Origin: Akanthomyces muscarius
Lineage: Eukaryota > Ascomycota > Sordariomycetes > Hypocreales > Cordycipitaceae
Assembly: GCF_028009165.1 (NCBI RefSeq)
Contig: NC_079244.1
Location: 744,001-808,000, forward strand
Reading direction: 5' to 3'
DNA length: 64,000 nt
A program made the translations under genes and the position numbers. The notes below the pieces were generated by a model. It searched no databases. It had not been told where the DNA came from and was given only the letters and a program-made list of their open reading frames with translations. Shown in pieces: positions 1 through 10,623 of this stretch (the first letter of the stretch is position 1; the number at the start of each line of letters is the position of its first letter).

Positions 1-2002
1 GTCTGATATGCGGCAAGACGATGGGCAAGAGTGTGGGTGGATCCCGCCTGTGCAAGATGGATGGAGGATCGGGTGTTGATTGGAGGGCATGATGAGGGGG
101 AAAGGAGAGACATTTGTTCAAGGGTTGAGACAAGCGAATGGATGAGACTCAAGCTTGTTCGTTTCCGGCGGGCGAGCATCATGAGCGAATGATTTGCGAT
201 TGAGTGTAGAAGGGCCGAGATGCAGACGCGAGAGGCTGCGCAGTTTCGAGTAACCGCCGTGGCTCTACTTTGCTTGCTGTCGATTTTGTGTAATCAATCA
301 AGAGGAGATGGAGAGGAAGCGAGTGGGAGGGAGCAAGGGGGTGGTGGTTCCAGGTCGGAGGCCATCGTCGCCTTGCAGGAGGACAATCATGCGTGTGGGC
401 GATGCAATTGGCCACGAAGAGTGCAATAAGCTGCAGTAGTAGCATGATGGCCGCCGCAGGGCCTATGGCTGCGGCAAGAAAAAGAGGCCAAGGCGGAAAA
501 GGAAAATTTGGGCCTGCATGTTCGTGTCGGATTCGCGTTTTTTTGCTTCTTGTGCGAAAAAAAGGTTATGCAGGGGCTAGTTTTGCACAACTGTAGACGA
601 GTCCAGTATTGCAGCGGACACGAAAGAATGATAACGAGCGGTCGTGATGATGATGGTAAAAATTGTTGGGATAAAAGAAAAAAAGAAAAAAAAAAAAAGG
701 AAAAACCGTTGCAACAGTTGTACAGAGATGTAGTACCGTTGGAGCCGTTGGGCTGGCTGGGAAGAGGGTGGAAATACCAGTAAGAGGTGCACACAATACA
801 AAAAGTGAGGCGGCCATGCAACACAGAGAGAGCAGCACAAAAACGGTAGGTGAATTGCAGGCCAGTCCTGTGCGATGGTAGGACAGTAACGATACATGTC
901 TTTAGGAATTTTTTTCAATCTTTTCGATGCGGGCAAGGGCTGGTAATTTAACCGCCTTTCCATTGTATTGGAAAAGGGGACTGCACAATAATAATACCGA
1001 TAATGAGGTCTGCACTAAAGACGCGCCTGGCTAACCCTGGCAAATGCAACGCGCGACGGTTAACTTGACTAGGTACTTTAAGGACCACCTAATGTTGCTG
1101 AGTAGGTAGGTAACAGCTGAGGCGTTGCACTTGGAGCCTGCCCCCACACACACCACAGCCGAAAGCCCACAGGCCACTTGCCACTAAACGGACGGCCGCC
1201 CAGCGATGAGCCCACTGCAAATCGCCAGCTTTCAGCTTTGCAGCTATGCAATGTAATCTCGTTGCGTGTCTCGCCGTCTGTCTCACACCAAGAGAAGCCT
1301 TTCCTCCTTGCCTCCCTTCCAGTTCATCCCACTTTTTCGACAACTTCTATTCGCTTCTCGGTCACCTTGCTAGAAACTAGATAGAAAGGAGCTGCTGAGC
1401 CTTCCCATCTCTCGGCCGCACGCTGGCTGAGCTCCTTGCTGGCTTGCTGGCCTATCCTGCGACCTTGGTAGGCGGCCCACCCAACTGTAATACTGCAGGT
1501 GGTAGTTACAAGGCACAGCCAGCAGCAGCGTCCTGCTACGCTTTAGCGTTTCGGTCACCGCAGCGGCGCCCTCCTCTGTGCCGCGCACCAAGAGCTAGAG
1601 GGTCCCACCGGCGCGCCCGCGTCGTCCTACCACGCTCGTCCCACGCTACACTTAATCCCCCGTATCGCCCCCCCCCCCATCCTGTGTCTCGATCTCTCGC
1701 TTCTCTCTTCCTACTCTTTACTGTTACGCCTCACACTTGGTCTGGCGACGAGAGGCAGGAAAATCGTGCAACGTCATTTCGATATTTAAATCGCAGTCTT
1801 CCTCGCCAAGTCGAGGAACTATTCTTCACTCACCCACAACTCACTCGAACAAGCAATTCCCTACAAGAAAAAGTCTCAACGCTTCCAACGACTGTAGCTG
1901 CTTGATTCGCCCTAGGGAAACATTGGAGATTTCGAACCTTGAACGACTTTTCCTTTTCCTTTTTCTTTTTAAAAAAATAAAACTTTCCACACATCTTGCA
2001 AA
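1..2002. other. Upstream flank and leader of the first gene
   Basis: No gene is supported here. The left kilobase has short low-complexity open frames and an A-rich tract at about 671-707, and no family is recognisable in any frame. From about 1570 to 2000 the + strand becomes C/T-rich and ends in an A-rich stretch immediately before the ATG at 2003, which is the usual look of a fungal core promoter and 5' leader. Anything transcribed off the left edge cannot be judged. Confidence 0.5.
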
Positions 2003-3254
2003 ATGGCCGCCATCGCCAGACAGCCTTTTGCTCCCCTCGACGGTGCCCGCCTACAGGGCCTGTCCAGCACCAAGAACCGCCAGAATGGTAAGAACCCCCA
2101 CAGCCACCAACTTGCGATACAAAGAGCTTGCTGCACCGAACAAAGCTAACACACCTGCAGCGGCTCCTACCTCTGTCGGCAAGCGCAAGGCCGACTTGCT
2201 CAACACCAGCGACTGGGAAAACGTCGACCCAGTCGTCTTCATCAAGCGCGCCAAGGGCGCCCCCTGCGAGAGCATCGCGAAGCCTTCGAGCTTTGCTCTG
2301 AAGACGGCCTTTTCACCCGCCGCCTCCTCACCCGCCCTCCCCGACATACTCTCTCTGTCGAGCCTGACCAAGGGCTCGGCCAACCGCCGCACGTTGCAAC
2401 CCAAGTCGCAGCTCGCAAAGCTGGGTCCGGTGGCTCCCAAGTCATCCCCCGTCGCTACCCCCGCGGGTAGATCCCCTCCTCCCTCCGGAAAGCGCAGCGG
2501 CCTGCTTTCCACCCGTCGTCGCCCCGCCGGCCCTCTGTCCCGCATGGACCCCCCTTCCTTCTCCGTGGCCGGCTCCGCCAAGTCGAAGCCATGGTCCGTC
2601 GACGGTGCTCTGAAGAGCACCATCAAGCCCGCCACCCGGCACGGCAAGAGCAAGAGCCGTCCGAGCCGCGGCTTGGACGTGATCGGCTCAAAGGCAGCGT
2701 GGCACTTTGACATCCACGAGGACACCCCGGAGCAGGAGATGACGAACCTGCTCCAGCATAGCACCTGTGTGCTCGACATCTCCTCGGACGAGGAGACGTC
2801 GGCCAAGAAGGAGCGCGAGTCTGCAGACGGCTGCAACAAGGAGAACATCCCCCCTCCTGGTCATGTCGGCCCCAAGCCGAGGCCTTCCCGCGCTGCGCCC
2901 CCCTGCGCCACAGCCATGGACTCGGATCGAGACCCGCTGGGCGCCCTGAACACCCGCGACTTTTACGCCGAGGGCTGTGATGAGAATTCCGTGTTCCTCG
3001 TCGACGAGGACGAGGAGACCGAGGTCGAGGACAACTCGGCCTTTGCCGGCTTCGTGTTTGCGCCGAAGCTGAAGCCGGCTGCTGCCCTGGATGTCGAGCC
3101 CAAGAAGCTCGACGAGCTGGTGGAGAAGCCCACCGAGGGCTCAGGCAAAGCCGCTGTCCTGGAGCCCATCGAGGGCACCGAAGAGAGCTTCGAGCTCTGG
3201 GAGAGCGGCAGCGCAAAGGACGAGGATGAGGGCGAGGCCAAGGCCACTGCTTGA
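2003..3254 (+). CDS. Conserved fungal protein of unknown function with a KEN box
   Basis: Two exons, 2003-2087 and 2161-3254; the 73-nt intron has a GTAAGA donor and a CTGCAG acceptor. Joining them gives 392 aa. The ATG at 2003 follows an A-rich leader and is the first in frame on exon 1. The N-terminus (PFAPLDGARLQGLSSTKNRQN region) and the central block around WHFDIHEDTPEQEM followed by LDISSDEE look like conserved islands in an otherwise basic, Ser/Pro-rich, probably disordered chain. Near residue 254 there is an NKENIPPP stretch, a KEN-box type APC/C degron. The C-terminal third is strongly acidic. I do not recognise a named domain. A cell-cycle-regulated protein is an inference from the KEN box only. 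Confidence 0.75.
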
Positions 3255-4533
3255 ATGTGGAAGTTGTTACTGTGAGTGCTCGCCTGCCTCGTGTCTTGAA
3301 GACGCGAGCTTGCCTGCACACCACTGAACAATACACATGAAACGGTTGCCGACGCCGAGCCCCCCCACCCCTCGCTCCCCTGCTTGCTTGTACGGCCTCG
3401 AAAGCACATGGCTCCCCAAGCCTTGAAGTCTTGGGCGCAGCCAGTGTGAGAGGCCGAGCGGTGCAGCCGGCAGAATGGCAGTCCGTCAAAAGCTATAGCA
3501 TTTTACCGATGCTGTTTCTTGCTGGCACAAAAAGCACAAGGCGACAAGCACAAAAAAAGCAGCGCCGCCGCGCAGGAGACGAACAACTGCAGGTCCCTGC
3601 GAGCCCCAGAGACTCAGACACTCCAGGTGCGTAAAGCTAACAAACAATACAGCTTGATGGAAACGCACGCAAGTGTGCATGGGCTTACGGGGTCCAAGAA
3701 GGGACCTGATTGGAACCGGAGAAGCAACAACGTGCAAGTGACGACGTCGATGCGTTGGCGGCAGTCTCGGGGAATTTGGGCTTACGGGGTTTTCAAGGAC
3801 CTGATTAGGACCGGGGACAGACAGTGCATGTGACGACGTCCATGCGCTGGCGGCGGTCCCGGGACATTCAGACGGGACAGGGGTCCTGGAAAGAACCTGA
3901 CGAGAACTGTGCGATGGGCCATTGTCATGCATTGACGGCATTTGCAGGATGTGAAAGACGTTGGTCATAAATTGACCCGTCTCGGGCTGCGATGACGACC
4001 TGTCATAAACTGATGGCGCCGCAAATTTGTTGCAAGGATTAGCATGTTCTGATTGGGATGTTTCTTGGGACTGGCAATTTGACATTTTGGAAGCGTTGTC
4101 TGGCGCGGGGTTTACTGTTTTGGTAGTTTCTGGCCCTTCTGGCCACGAATTCATTGTGTGTTTTTGCTACCCAAATCAACTTGACCCCTCTGTGACTTTT
4201 CCAATTGTATGATAATGTAACCGGTAACATGGCATTTTTTCTTTAAATAGTCGTAGTCTTTACGAGATGGCTGATCTTGAACGTGGCATGTAAATACTGC
4301 GCTCTGATGAGACAACTGACGAGGATCGTGGTGCCGTTGAAGCGGACCATTTACGCGTTGCGACCCCGCTCCACTTTACACGTCTCCCGTTCGTGTCCTG
4401 TGCAGCGTATACTTGACCAAAGCAACCAACATTTCGTCTCCAGACTCAAACGTCTTGCGATTAACAAAAGCACATGCAGGTGAACTTGGTGCCGATCTTC
4501 TGAGCCACAAAACCACGAACAAGGAAGGAGGAC
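3255..4533. other. Intergenic region between the KEN-box gene and thymidylate kinase
   Basis: 1.28 kb without a supported gene. It contains the tandem repeat at 3681-3948 described separately, the 3' end of the upstream gene, and the promoter of the downstream thymidylate kinase. The short open frames inside follow the repeat units and show no recognisable family. Confidence 0.5.
3681..3948 (+). repeat. Imperfect tandem repeat, about 2.8 units of 97 bp
   Basis: Unit 1 starts at 3681 and unit 2 at 3778; both open with GGGCTTACGGGG, pass through a GGACCTGATT block and a GTGACGACGTC block, and end with a GGCGGCAGTC- or GGCGGCGGTC-like stretch. A third, more degenerate unit starts near 3874 and fades by about 3948. 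The units are non-coding, have diverged at many sites, and each of the first two carries the palindromic core GACGTC. Confidence 0.75.
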
Positions 4534-5442
4534 ATGTCGGCAGCCGGTGACGGGACGGCCGCGAAGCCGCAGCGCGGCGCGTTCATTGTCCTCGAGGGCC
4601 TGGACCGCAGCGGCAAGACGACGCAGGTGAAGCTGCTCGAGCAAAAGTTTGCAGAACAGGGGCGGCCGGTCAAGCTGATGCGTTTTCCGGGTGAGTTTTG
4701 GTTCTTTATTTGGTGGATGGTACTCGCGCAATGAGCGACTCAGTCTTGACGGCGCCGTCTGCTCCCATGAACTGCGCGGTCTTTTTGCTGATGCCGAGAT
4801 GCACAGATCGCACAACGCAGATTGGAAAAATGATTGACTCGTACCTCAAGAGCGCCGTGCGCATGGACGACCATGCCATCCATCTGCTCTTTAGCGCCAA
4901 CCGCTGGGAGGCCGCGTACGCTTTCCCTCATCTTTCCCTTTGCCCTGCGTTCTAAATCTACATACTAACATGCCTTTTCTTGCACAAACAGCGAGGGAAT
5001 CAACGCCGTCCTCGAATCCGGCACCACCATTGTCTGCGACCGCTACGCGCATTCGGGCATGGTCTACTCGGCCGCCAAGGGTAGCCCCGCGCTGCGTCTG
5101 CCGTGGGCGCGCGCGCCCGACGTCGGCCTCCCGCGGCCGGACCGCGTCGTGTTCCTGGACCTCGACGAGGAGACGGCGCGGGCGCGCGGCGGCTGGGGCG
5201 ACGAGGTGTACGAAAAGGCCGAGATGCAGCGGCAGGTGAGGCGGCTGTTTGGCGCGCTGGGGAGGGGAGGCAGGGATGAGGATGGAGGGCTGGTGGAGGG
5301 TGTCACGGGCGAGGAGGGGTGGCTGGAGGAGGAAAAGGGGGATCTGAGGATGGTGGATGCGAGGGGAACCGTGGAGGAGGTGGCAGAGAGGGTGTGGGCG
5401 GTGGTAGACGGGGTGCAGGGCGTGAGGAGGGTGCTGTCGTGA
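4534..5442 (+). CDS. CDC8: Thymidylate kinase (dTMP kinase)
   Basis: Three exons, 4534-4690, 4807-4915 and 4992-5442, giving 238 aa, close to the usual length for the family. The enzyme phosphorylates dTMP to dTDP, an essential step of dTTP synthesis. Visible motifs are the P-loop GLDRSGKTT (residues 22-30), the FPDRTTQIG segment formed across the first splice junction (G|AT gives Asp), the conserved LLFSANRWE helix, and DRYAHSGMVYSAAKG, which holds the dTMP-binding DR(Y/F) motif. Both introns are canonical and phase-consistent; the second has a CTAAC branch point. The last ~60 residues are Gly/Glu-rich and less conserved. It lies downstream of the KEN-box gene on the same strand but is separated by 1.3 kb, so it is transcribed independently. 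Confidence 0.95.
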
Positions 5443-5665
5443 TGATTGATGGGGAGTGGAGATTTCAAGGAGCGACGACGACAACGCGGGGGATATAATT
5501 ACAAAGTTTATACAGTATAGATTGTAAAAGGCAATAGAGCATGAAAGACAAGAATTCGGAAACTGTTTTGCGCATCTGAAGAGGGAACAGGGTGTTGAGC
5601 AGCTTTGGAAAAAGGGACGGCAAGGTTATAATGTTCTGTAGAACCGAGGGGTGTCGACCAGGATA

Positions 5666-5756
5666 CTCTGAGTGGTCTAGTTGGTTCATGGCGTCCGACT
5701 GTAATTGCGTAGAAATTGTCATCGGAATGTCGGCGGTTCGACTCCGTCCTCGGAGA
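5666..5756 (+). tRNA. tRNA-Tyr(GTA) with a 16-nt intron
   Basis: The sequence folds into a complete cloverleaf. The acceptor arm pairs CTCTGAG (5666-5672) with CTCGGAG (5749-5755), with A5756 as discriminator. The D arm has a three-pair stem and a GG-containing loop. The anticodon stem TCCGA/TCGGA (5694-5698 with 5722-5726) carries anticodon GTA at 5701-5703. The T arm is GGCGG-TTCGACT-CCGTC. A 16-nt intron (5705-5720) sits one base 3' of the anticodon, the standard position for eukaryotic tRNA-Tyr. An 11-T run follows. Confidence 0.95.
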
Positions 5757-5767
5757 TTTGGTCCTTG

Positions 5768-5778
5768 TTTTTTTTTTT
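5768..5778 (+). terminator. RNA polymerase III terminator of tRNA-Tyr
   Basis: A run of 11 T on the sense strand starts 12 nt after the tRNA 3' end, which is the expected Pol III stop signal. Confidence 0.9.
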
Positions 5779-6198
5779 GGGTTGGTGTGTTTCTTACCGG
5801 GACGTGGGATCTGGTGGCGGGGATGAGCGCGTGACGTATTTTTTTGTGGTGTCAAACTAGAGGTTTACATTCGCCGATGACTCTGCGCTCTCACGTTTGT
5901 AAAGGCGGGTTTTGGTTGCAGGCGAGCATCTTCTGCGATCCTCTTTAATTCATGTACTCAGTACAGCCGCATGGGGACGTTTTTCTGGGGGTCAATTGTA
6001 CGGTGGACTGTCGGGGAAGAGGAAATCCATCTGGTGGAGATTTCCGTGACTAAATTGATTGAATCGTGTGATTTACAACGTCCAATGCCGGTGTAAGCCC
6101 CGCTCTTGTACAAGCGGCCGACTTGTATCAAACCGCCCAATGATGACCAAGAAGATGGCAGCTATAACATGTATATTATATTGAAGCCCAGGGCGCAG
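5779..6198. other. 3' flank between tRNA-Tyr and the sulfotransferase-like gene
   Basis: 420 bp lying beyond the stop codon of the minus-strand gene that ends at 6199. I see no gene or repeat here; it probably holds that gene's 3' UTR. Confidence 0.45.
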
Positions 6199-7187
6199 CT
6201 AACGAACGCCCCAGTAACGGTACGCCTGCCATGCCAGCGTCCCCGCCGTCACCAGAATGGCGACCCACGACAGCCCAGCAGTGACGAGTATCCTCCTCGT
6301 CACCGCGTCCGCCTCGGCGGCGTCGTTGGCCTGCGGAAACGGGATTTCCGGCACCGGCACGTCCAGGAAATCGGCGAGCGGCCTCCAGCCCTCTCCGAGG
6401 TCCATTTCGAGAAAACGATCCTTGGGTACGTTCCTGCGCACCCAGTCATTGTGCTTGTCCAGCATATCTACCGCCGTATCAGCCACACCATCCAGGACCA
6501 GACGACAAGACAGCACACATACCTGGTGTAAATTCCGTGCCTATTCTCTTCTCCTCTCTACATTCACCTTGCCGTCAGCGCTGCCTCGGGTCCGTCTACA
6601 CAAACGCGGCAAAACTCACCTTGTGCCTGCCCAGCGCAGATAGTGCGGCAGCCAGCGCCACGTCGGGCACGGCCAGAGGAGAAGATCCAGAAAGCGCATG
6701 GGGATAGAGACGCTCTTCATGATGGGCGCCATGCTCCTGTACCAGCGCGCCGGGTCGCGCGTCACGAGCACCACCTTGGCGTCGGGGTACAGCGCGAGCA
6801 GCTCCGGCATGAGCATGTAGGCGGGGGCGTCGGCGATGGCCACGTAGCCGGCGGTGATGCGGCGCAGCCGGGCGAGCAGCTCCGGGCTGTTGCCGTCGGC
6901 ATCGACCATGCGGCACCATTCTCGCATCCATGCTGGGCTCGGGAGTCAGCATTCTCGGCAGCGCGTTTATTTCTTCTGATGATGAAGGGCTTGGGGGCGC
7001 CGGCACATGGCCATGGATACGTACCGTCTTCGCGCTGGAATATCTGGCTGCCGCCGTGGAAGACGGGTCCGTGCAGGAGGTGCGCGAGGGCAATGGAGAT
7101 GGACGTCGTGCCGGTGCGGGAGTAGCCGGCGGCAATGACCTGCAGACGGCGAGACTTGTCCCGGGGGACCGAAGGGACGCCGCCCAT
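6199..7187 (-). CDS. Sulfotransferase-fold protein (Sulfotransfer_4 type) with C-terminal membrane anchor
   Basis: Four exons on the minus strand: 7187-7025, 6932-6620, 6557-6523 and 6467-6199 (259 aa). The 35-nt third exon is needed to keep phase and supplies the RIGTEFTPDM segment; its flanking introns have GTGAGT and GTATGT donors and TAG acceptors. The P-loop-like 5'-phosphosulfate motif GYSRTGTTS lies near residues 22-30, the RDPARWYRSM element matches the 3'-phosphate-binding part of PAPS enzymes, and a DLGEGWRPLADFL block matches the fungal family. The last ~28 residues form one hydrophobic helix followed by YRYWGVR, which suggests tail anchoring with a cytosolic catalytic domain. Such proteins are often mislabelled NAD-dependent epimerases. 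The substrate is unknown. Confidence 0.85.
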
Positions 7188-8708
7188 TTTCTGTTGGCGC
7201 CGTATGCAGAGTCTAAAGATGAAGAATGGATGTACTAAAGGGCGTTGTCTGTTTGTTTGACGTTGGCACAGGCCGGGGTAAGAGGGGGTCCAGCGGCCGA
7301 TCTCTGCAAACGGGACCAGCTTGTCTTTGTCGACTTTCAACGCTTCGATGTCGGGGTTACAGGCAAGACATGCGCATGCATTGCGTAGATTCAAGCGTCG
7401 TGAGGGTGCATGGGAGGGGTTGAGACGTTGCGACTCTTAAAGCCGATGGCATACTCGGCCTTTTTGTCCTTTGTCCGTTGTTCTGGGTCGCGCGGTCTCT
7501 GTTAGTGGTGACGGATCCCACGTCATTCACGCCGGACCCAGTTGTCGGGTTTGGGGATTTGAGAGCCCGCGGACCCGGGCTGTGCAGCTGCCTCTTGCGT
7601 GTTTGGACCCTGACCATAATGAAGCCAGCTAATCCAATTTACTACTGGTACATGTGGCATTGAACAAGTGGCAGCGGGGTGTAGAATACATGCACGACTT
7701 TGAGCAAGGCAGCTCATTGGACTGGCTAGGTGTCTAGGAAGGAAAATCGGTCTGCCTGTCGCAACGGATCGGGCTGCTATGACCAGGCCAGTAGCCTCAC
7801 GGACAAACGCGACTAACAAACTCAAGTGAAGACAGGCTTTGACCGCGGGCACCATGCTGTTCAGTTGAGCAACTGAGGACGTGACAAGTGAGTGACAGGG
7901 CTCTCGGCAGTGGAAAAAAAAGAGGCTTGCGGCTTGCAGGGGTCGTAAAATATGGGGTGCATTCGTTTACTTTTTCTAGAATGCAGTGCCGCCGGCACAT
8001 TTTGGACCGCACGTAGCACAGCTCCGACGCCACGAAACACGGCCAAGCCTTTTCCTGTGTGGGCAGCCACCATCGCAGATGGAACGCTGTTGGCTGGTCT
8101 GGTGCGGCTGTAAACTAGCTTTGCGACGCGTGCTTGGGCATTTGCTCTCGTCGACTGCCACCAGAGCCTAGGTAGCTTAGGTAGCCACCGCAGCGCCCCG
8201 GCTCCGACGGCCAAGCGTCGTCACCCAGAGCACTAATCACGACAGTTATCATTGGGAATAAATGATGGTACGTATGCCGGGCATGCAAGGGAAACGTTAA
8301 GAAATCCACCTTGACTGGGCCCTTTTCCGGCCCGATCTCGTCCTGCAGGCATCGCTGCTCCAGAACCACACCCGGACCAGGGCATCGGAGCCCACCTGAT
8401 TTGCTGACGGATATTCCGCTCATGGGTATCGGGGCCGACAGAAATTGCACCAGCACGCATCGGTGCTCCACTGAGCTTATCTTACAGTGATCAATGTAAA
8501 TGTCGATTTTTTATTTTCGTATATCCTGTCCCTGAACCCTTTCTAACCCTCGCGCGCCGCGCGTGAAGCTCCGCATAAGCAGGGACCATGACTTCTTGGC
8601 TTACATGGCTATGCCGATGACCATGTTCAATGTCCGCGCTGAATCTATAGCCCGCGACCCTTCACGAGGACACATGTGCGTTGAATAAACGCTTCCGGAC
8701 TTCCTCGT
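7188..8708. other. Intergenic region, promoter of the sulfotransferase-like gene
   Basis: 1.5 kb between two minus-strand genes. It contains the promoter of the gene starting at 7187 and the 3' flank of the deformylase ending at 8709. Small open frames on both strands lack conserved motifs, and AGGTAG-type elements occur near 8170. Nothing else is supported. Confidence 0.45.
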
Positions 8709-9658
8709 CTAGTTGAACACGACCGTCTTGTGGCCATTCAGAAACACCCTCCGGTCCGCATACCACTTGACGGCCGCGGCCAGCACCTGGCTCTCAATGT
8801 TGGACCCCTCCTCGGTCAGCTGCTTCGGGCCCATGACGTGGTCGACGCGGGTGACGCGCTGCTCGATGATGGGGCCCTCGTCGAGGTCGGCCGTGACAAA
8901 GTGCGCGGTGGCGCCGATGATCTTGACGCCGCGCTCGTAGGCCTGGTGGTACGGCTTGGCGCCCTTGAACGACGGCAGGAACGAGTGGTGGATGTTGATG
9001 ATGCGCCCGCTCATGGCGCTGCACAGCATCGGCGAGAGCACCTGCATGTACCGCGCGAGCACGACCAGCTCGACGTCGTGCTGCCGGATGAGCTCGAGGA
9101 TCTGCGTCTCCTGCTGCGCCTTGGTGTCCTTGGTCACCGGCAGGTGCAGGAACGGAATGTCGTAGCTCTTGGCGAGCGCGGCAAACTCGGGGTGGTTGGA
9201 GACGATGAGGGGGACCTGGGCCTCGTTAGCTTGACTTGTGCTGGAACGGTCGAGCTTGATCTAGGTGTGCGCGGTGGAGCGTGCGTGCGTACCTCAATCT
9301 GTAGCTGACCAGTCTTCATGCGGAAGAGGAGGTCGTTGAGGCAGTGCCCAATCTTGGACACCAGCAGCAGCACGCGCATCTTGCGCGCCGCAGGGCGAAC
9401 GTCGTACTCCATCTTGTACTCGGCCGCCAGCGCCGCAAAGGCCGGTTCGAGGTGTGCCGTGGAGGTGGCGTCAACGCCCTCCGCCGCGGGCGCAGGGCCA
9501 AAGTGCACGCGCATGAAGAAGCGCTCCGACGCGGGGTCGCTGAACTGCTGCAGGTCCAGGACGTTGTGCCCGTGAGAGGCAAAGACGCCGGTGACGGCGT
9601 GGACGATGCCGGGGCGATCGGGGCAGGACAGAGTGAGGATGTGGTCGTTGGTCGCCAT
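8709..9658 (-). CDS. purU: 10-formyltetrahydrofolate deformylase
   Basis: Two exons, 9658-9293 and 9215-8709, giving 290 aa, about the length of bacterial PurU. The intron (GTACGC donor, CTAAC branch point, CAG acceptor) lies in phase 0 after LQIE. The N-terminal ~85 residues form an ACT domain (opening LTLSCPDRPGIVHAVTG), and the C-terminal part is a formyltransferase-fold domain. The catalytic trio of the GART fold is present: Asn196 and His198 in NIHHSFLPSF, and Asp234 in DLDEGPII. The enzyme hydrolyses 10-formyl-THF to THF and formate, balancing one-carbon units. The product has no obvious targeting peptide. The gene is divergent from the uncharacterised gene starting at 10624. Confidence 0.95.
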
Positions 9659-10623
9659 TGTGTCTGTTTTGTATTTCCTGTAATGTCACCTTGTGAAGAT
9701 CAAGTCAAAGAAGTGAGAATGCAAGAGCTTTTTCTGGTCAACAACAAGTGGTATATTAATGAGTGTTGAGCCTCGAAAGCTAGCAAATCTGCGGAAATGG
9801 GACTCAAAAGCACGCTTTTGTCCAAGTTCAATGCCTACGAGCAACGGAAAGAGAAGAGAATGTGAGTGAGGAATGAAGGAAGAGTGAGATATAGGTCCGG
9901 AGTTGTATGACTCTTTTTTTTTGTTTTGGTTTTTGGTGTGCTGGCTCTTCCGGGAGCGGCATTCGTGTTTTAAATGTCTGGCGATTTTTTGTGCTCCACA
10001 TCCGGGCTTGGAAGCCCCCCGGTAGCGGCATTGTCGGAGAGAGCTCGGCGTTTCTGGACTGGCGTCATGGACAGAGGCGTTTGCGCGGGGATTTCTCCAG
10101 ACGCAAAAACGGCGACAAATCAGATTGAATTCGGTGCATCTTTGCCTCGATCTTCGATCCTAATTTAGTATCACCAAGATGAACGATGCGCCGGGAGGGC
10201 GGCCGCTGCCATCGGATTTAGGCGGGGCACACTGCAGATGTTTTACCTAACACTTTCATGTTTGTTAGCCGCTTCGCTCAACCTGGGTAAGACACAGGGT
10301 ACTTGGCTCAAGCTAGCGGCCCGCACCACTTTCCAAAGTACCTCCCGTCGAGCGCTGCAAAAGGGCCCTGCAGCGCACCCCCACGGGCGAGGCTGGCGGC
10401 TGGGAGCTGCGCCGTGCTGAAGCCCTGCCTCGTCCAGCCAGCCCGCGCCTGGAACATCTCATCTCACCGTCAATCCTGGGTGGCTTTCACCTGCCAGCGC
10501 ACCCCGTCCGCATCGCCAGTTCGGCATCGTGTAGCTTTTTTCTCTCTTACCTTGGCCGCTGCAAACCCGGGCTAGGCAACGACTCAGAGCAGCTGGGTCC
10601 GTTGGCTGGGTGCGATCCTCCAC
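9659..10623. promoter_or_regulatory. Divergent intergenic region between purU and the uncharacterised 659-aa gene
   Basis: 965 bp separating two divergently transcribed genes, so both promoters must lie here. No convincing TATA box or operator could be assigned, and a T-rich tract lies at about 9911-9933. No additional gene is supported. Confidence 0.5.
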
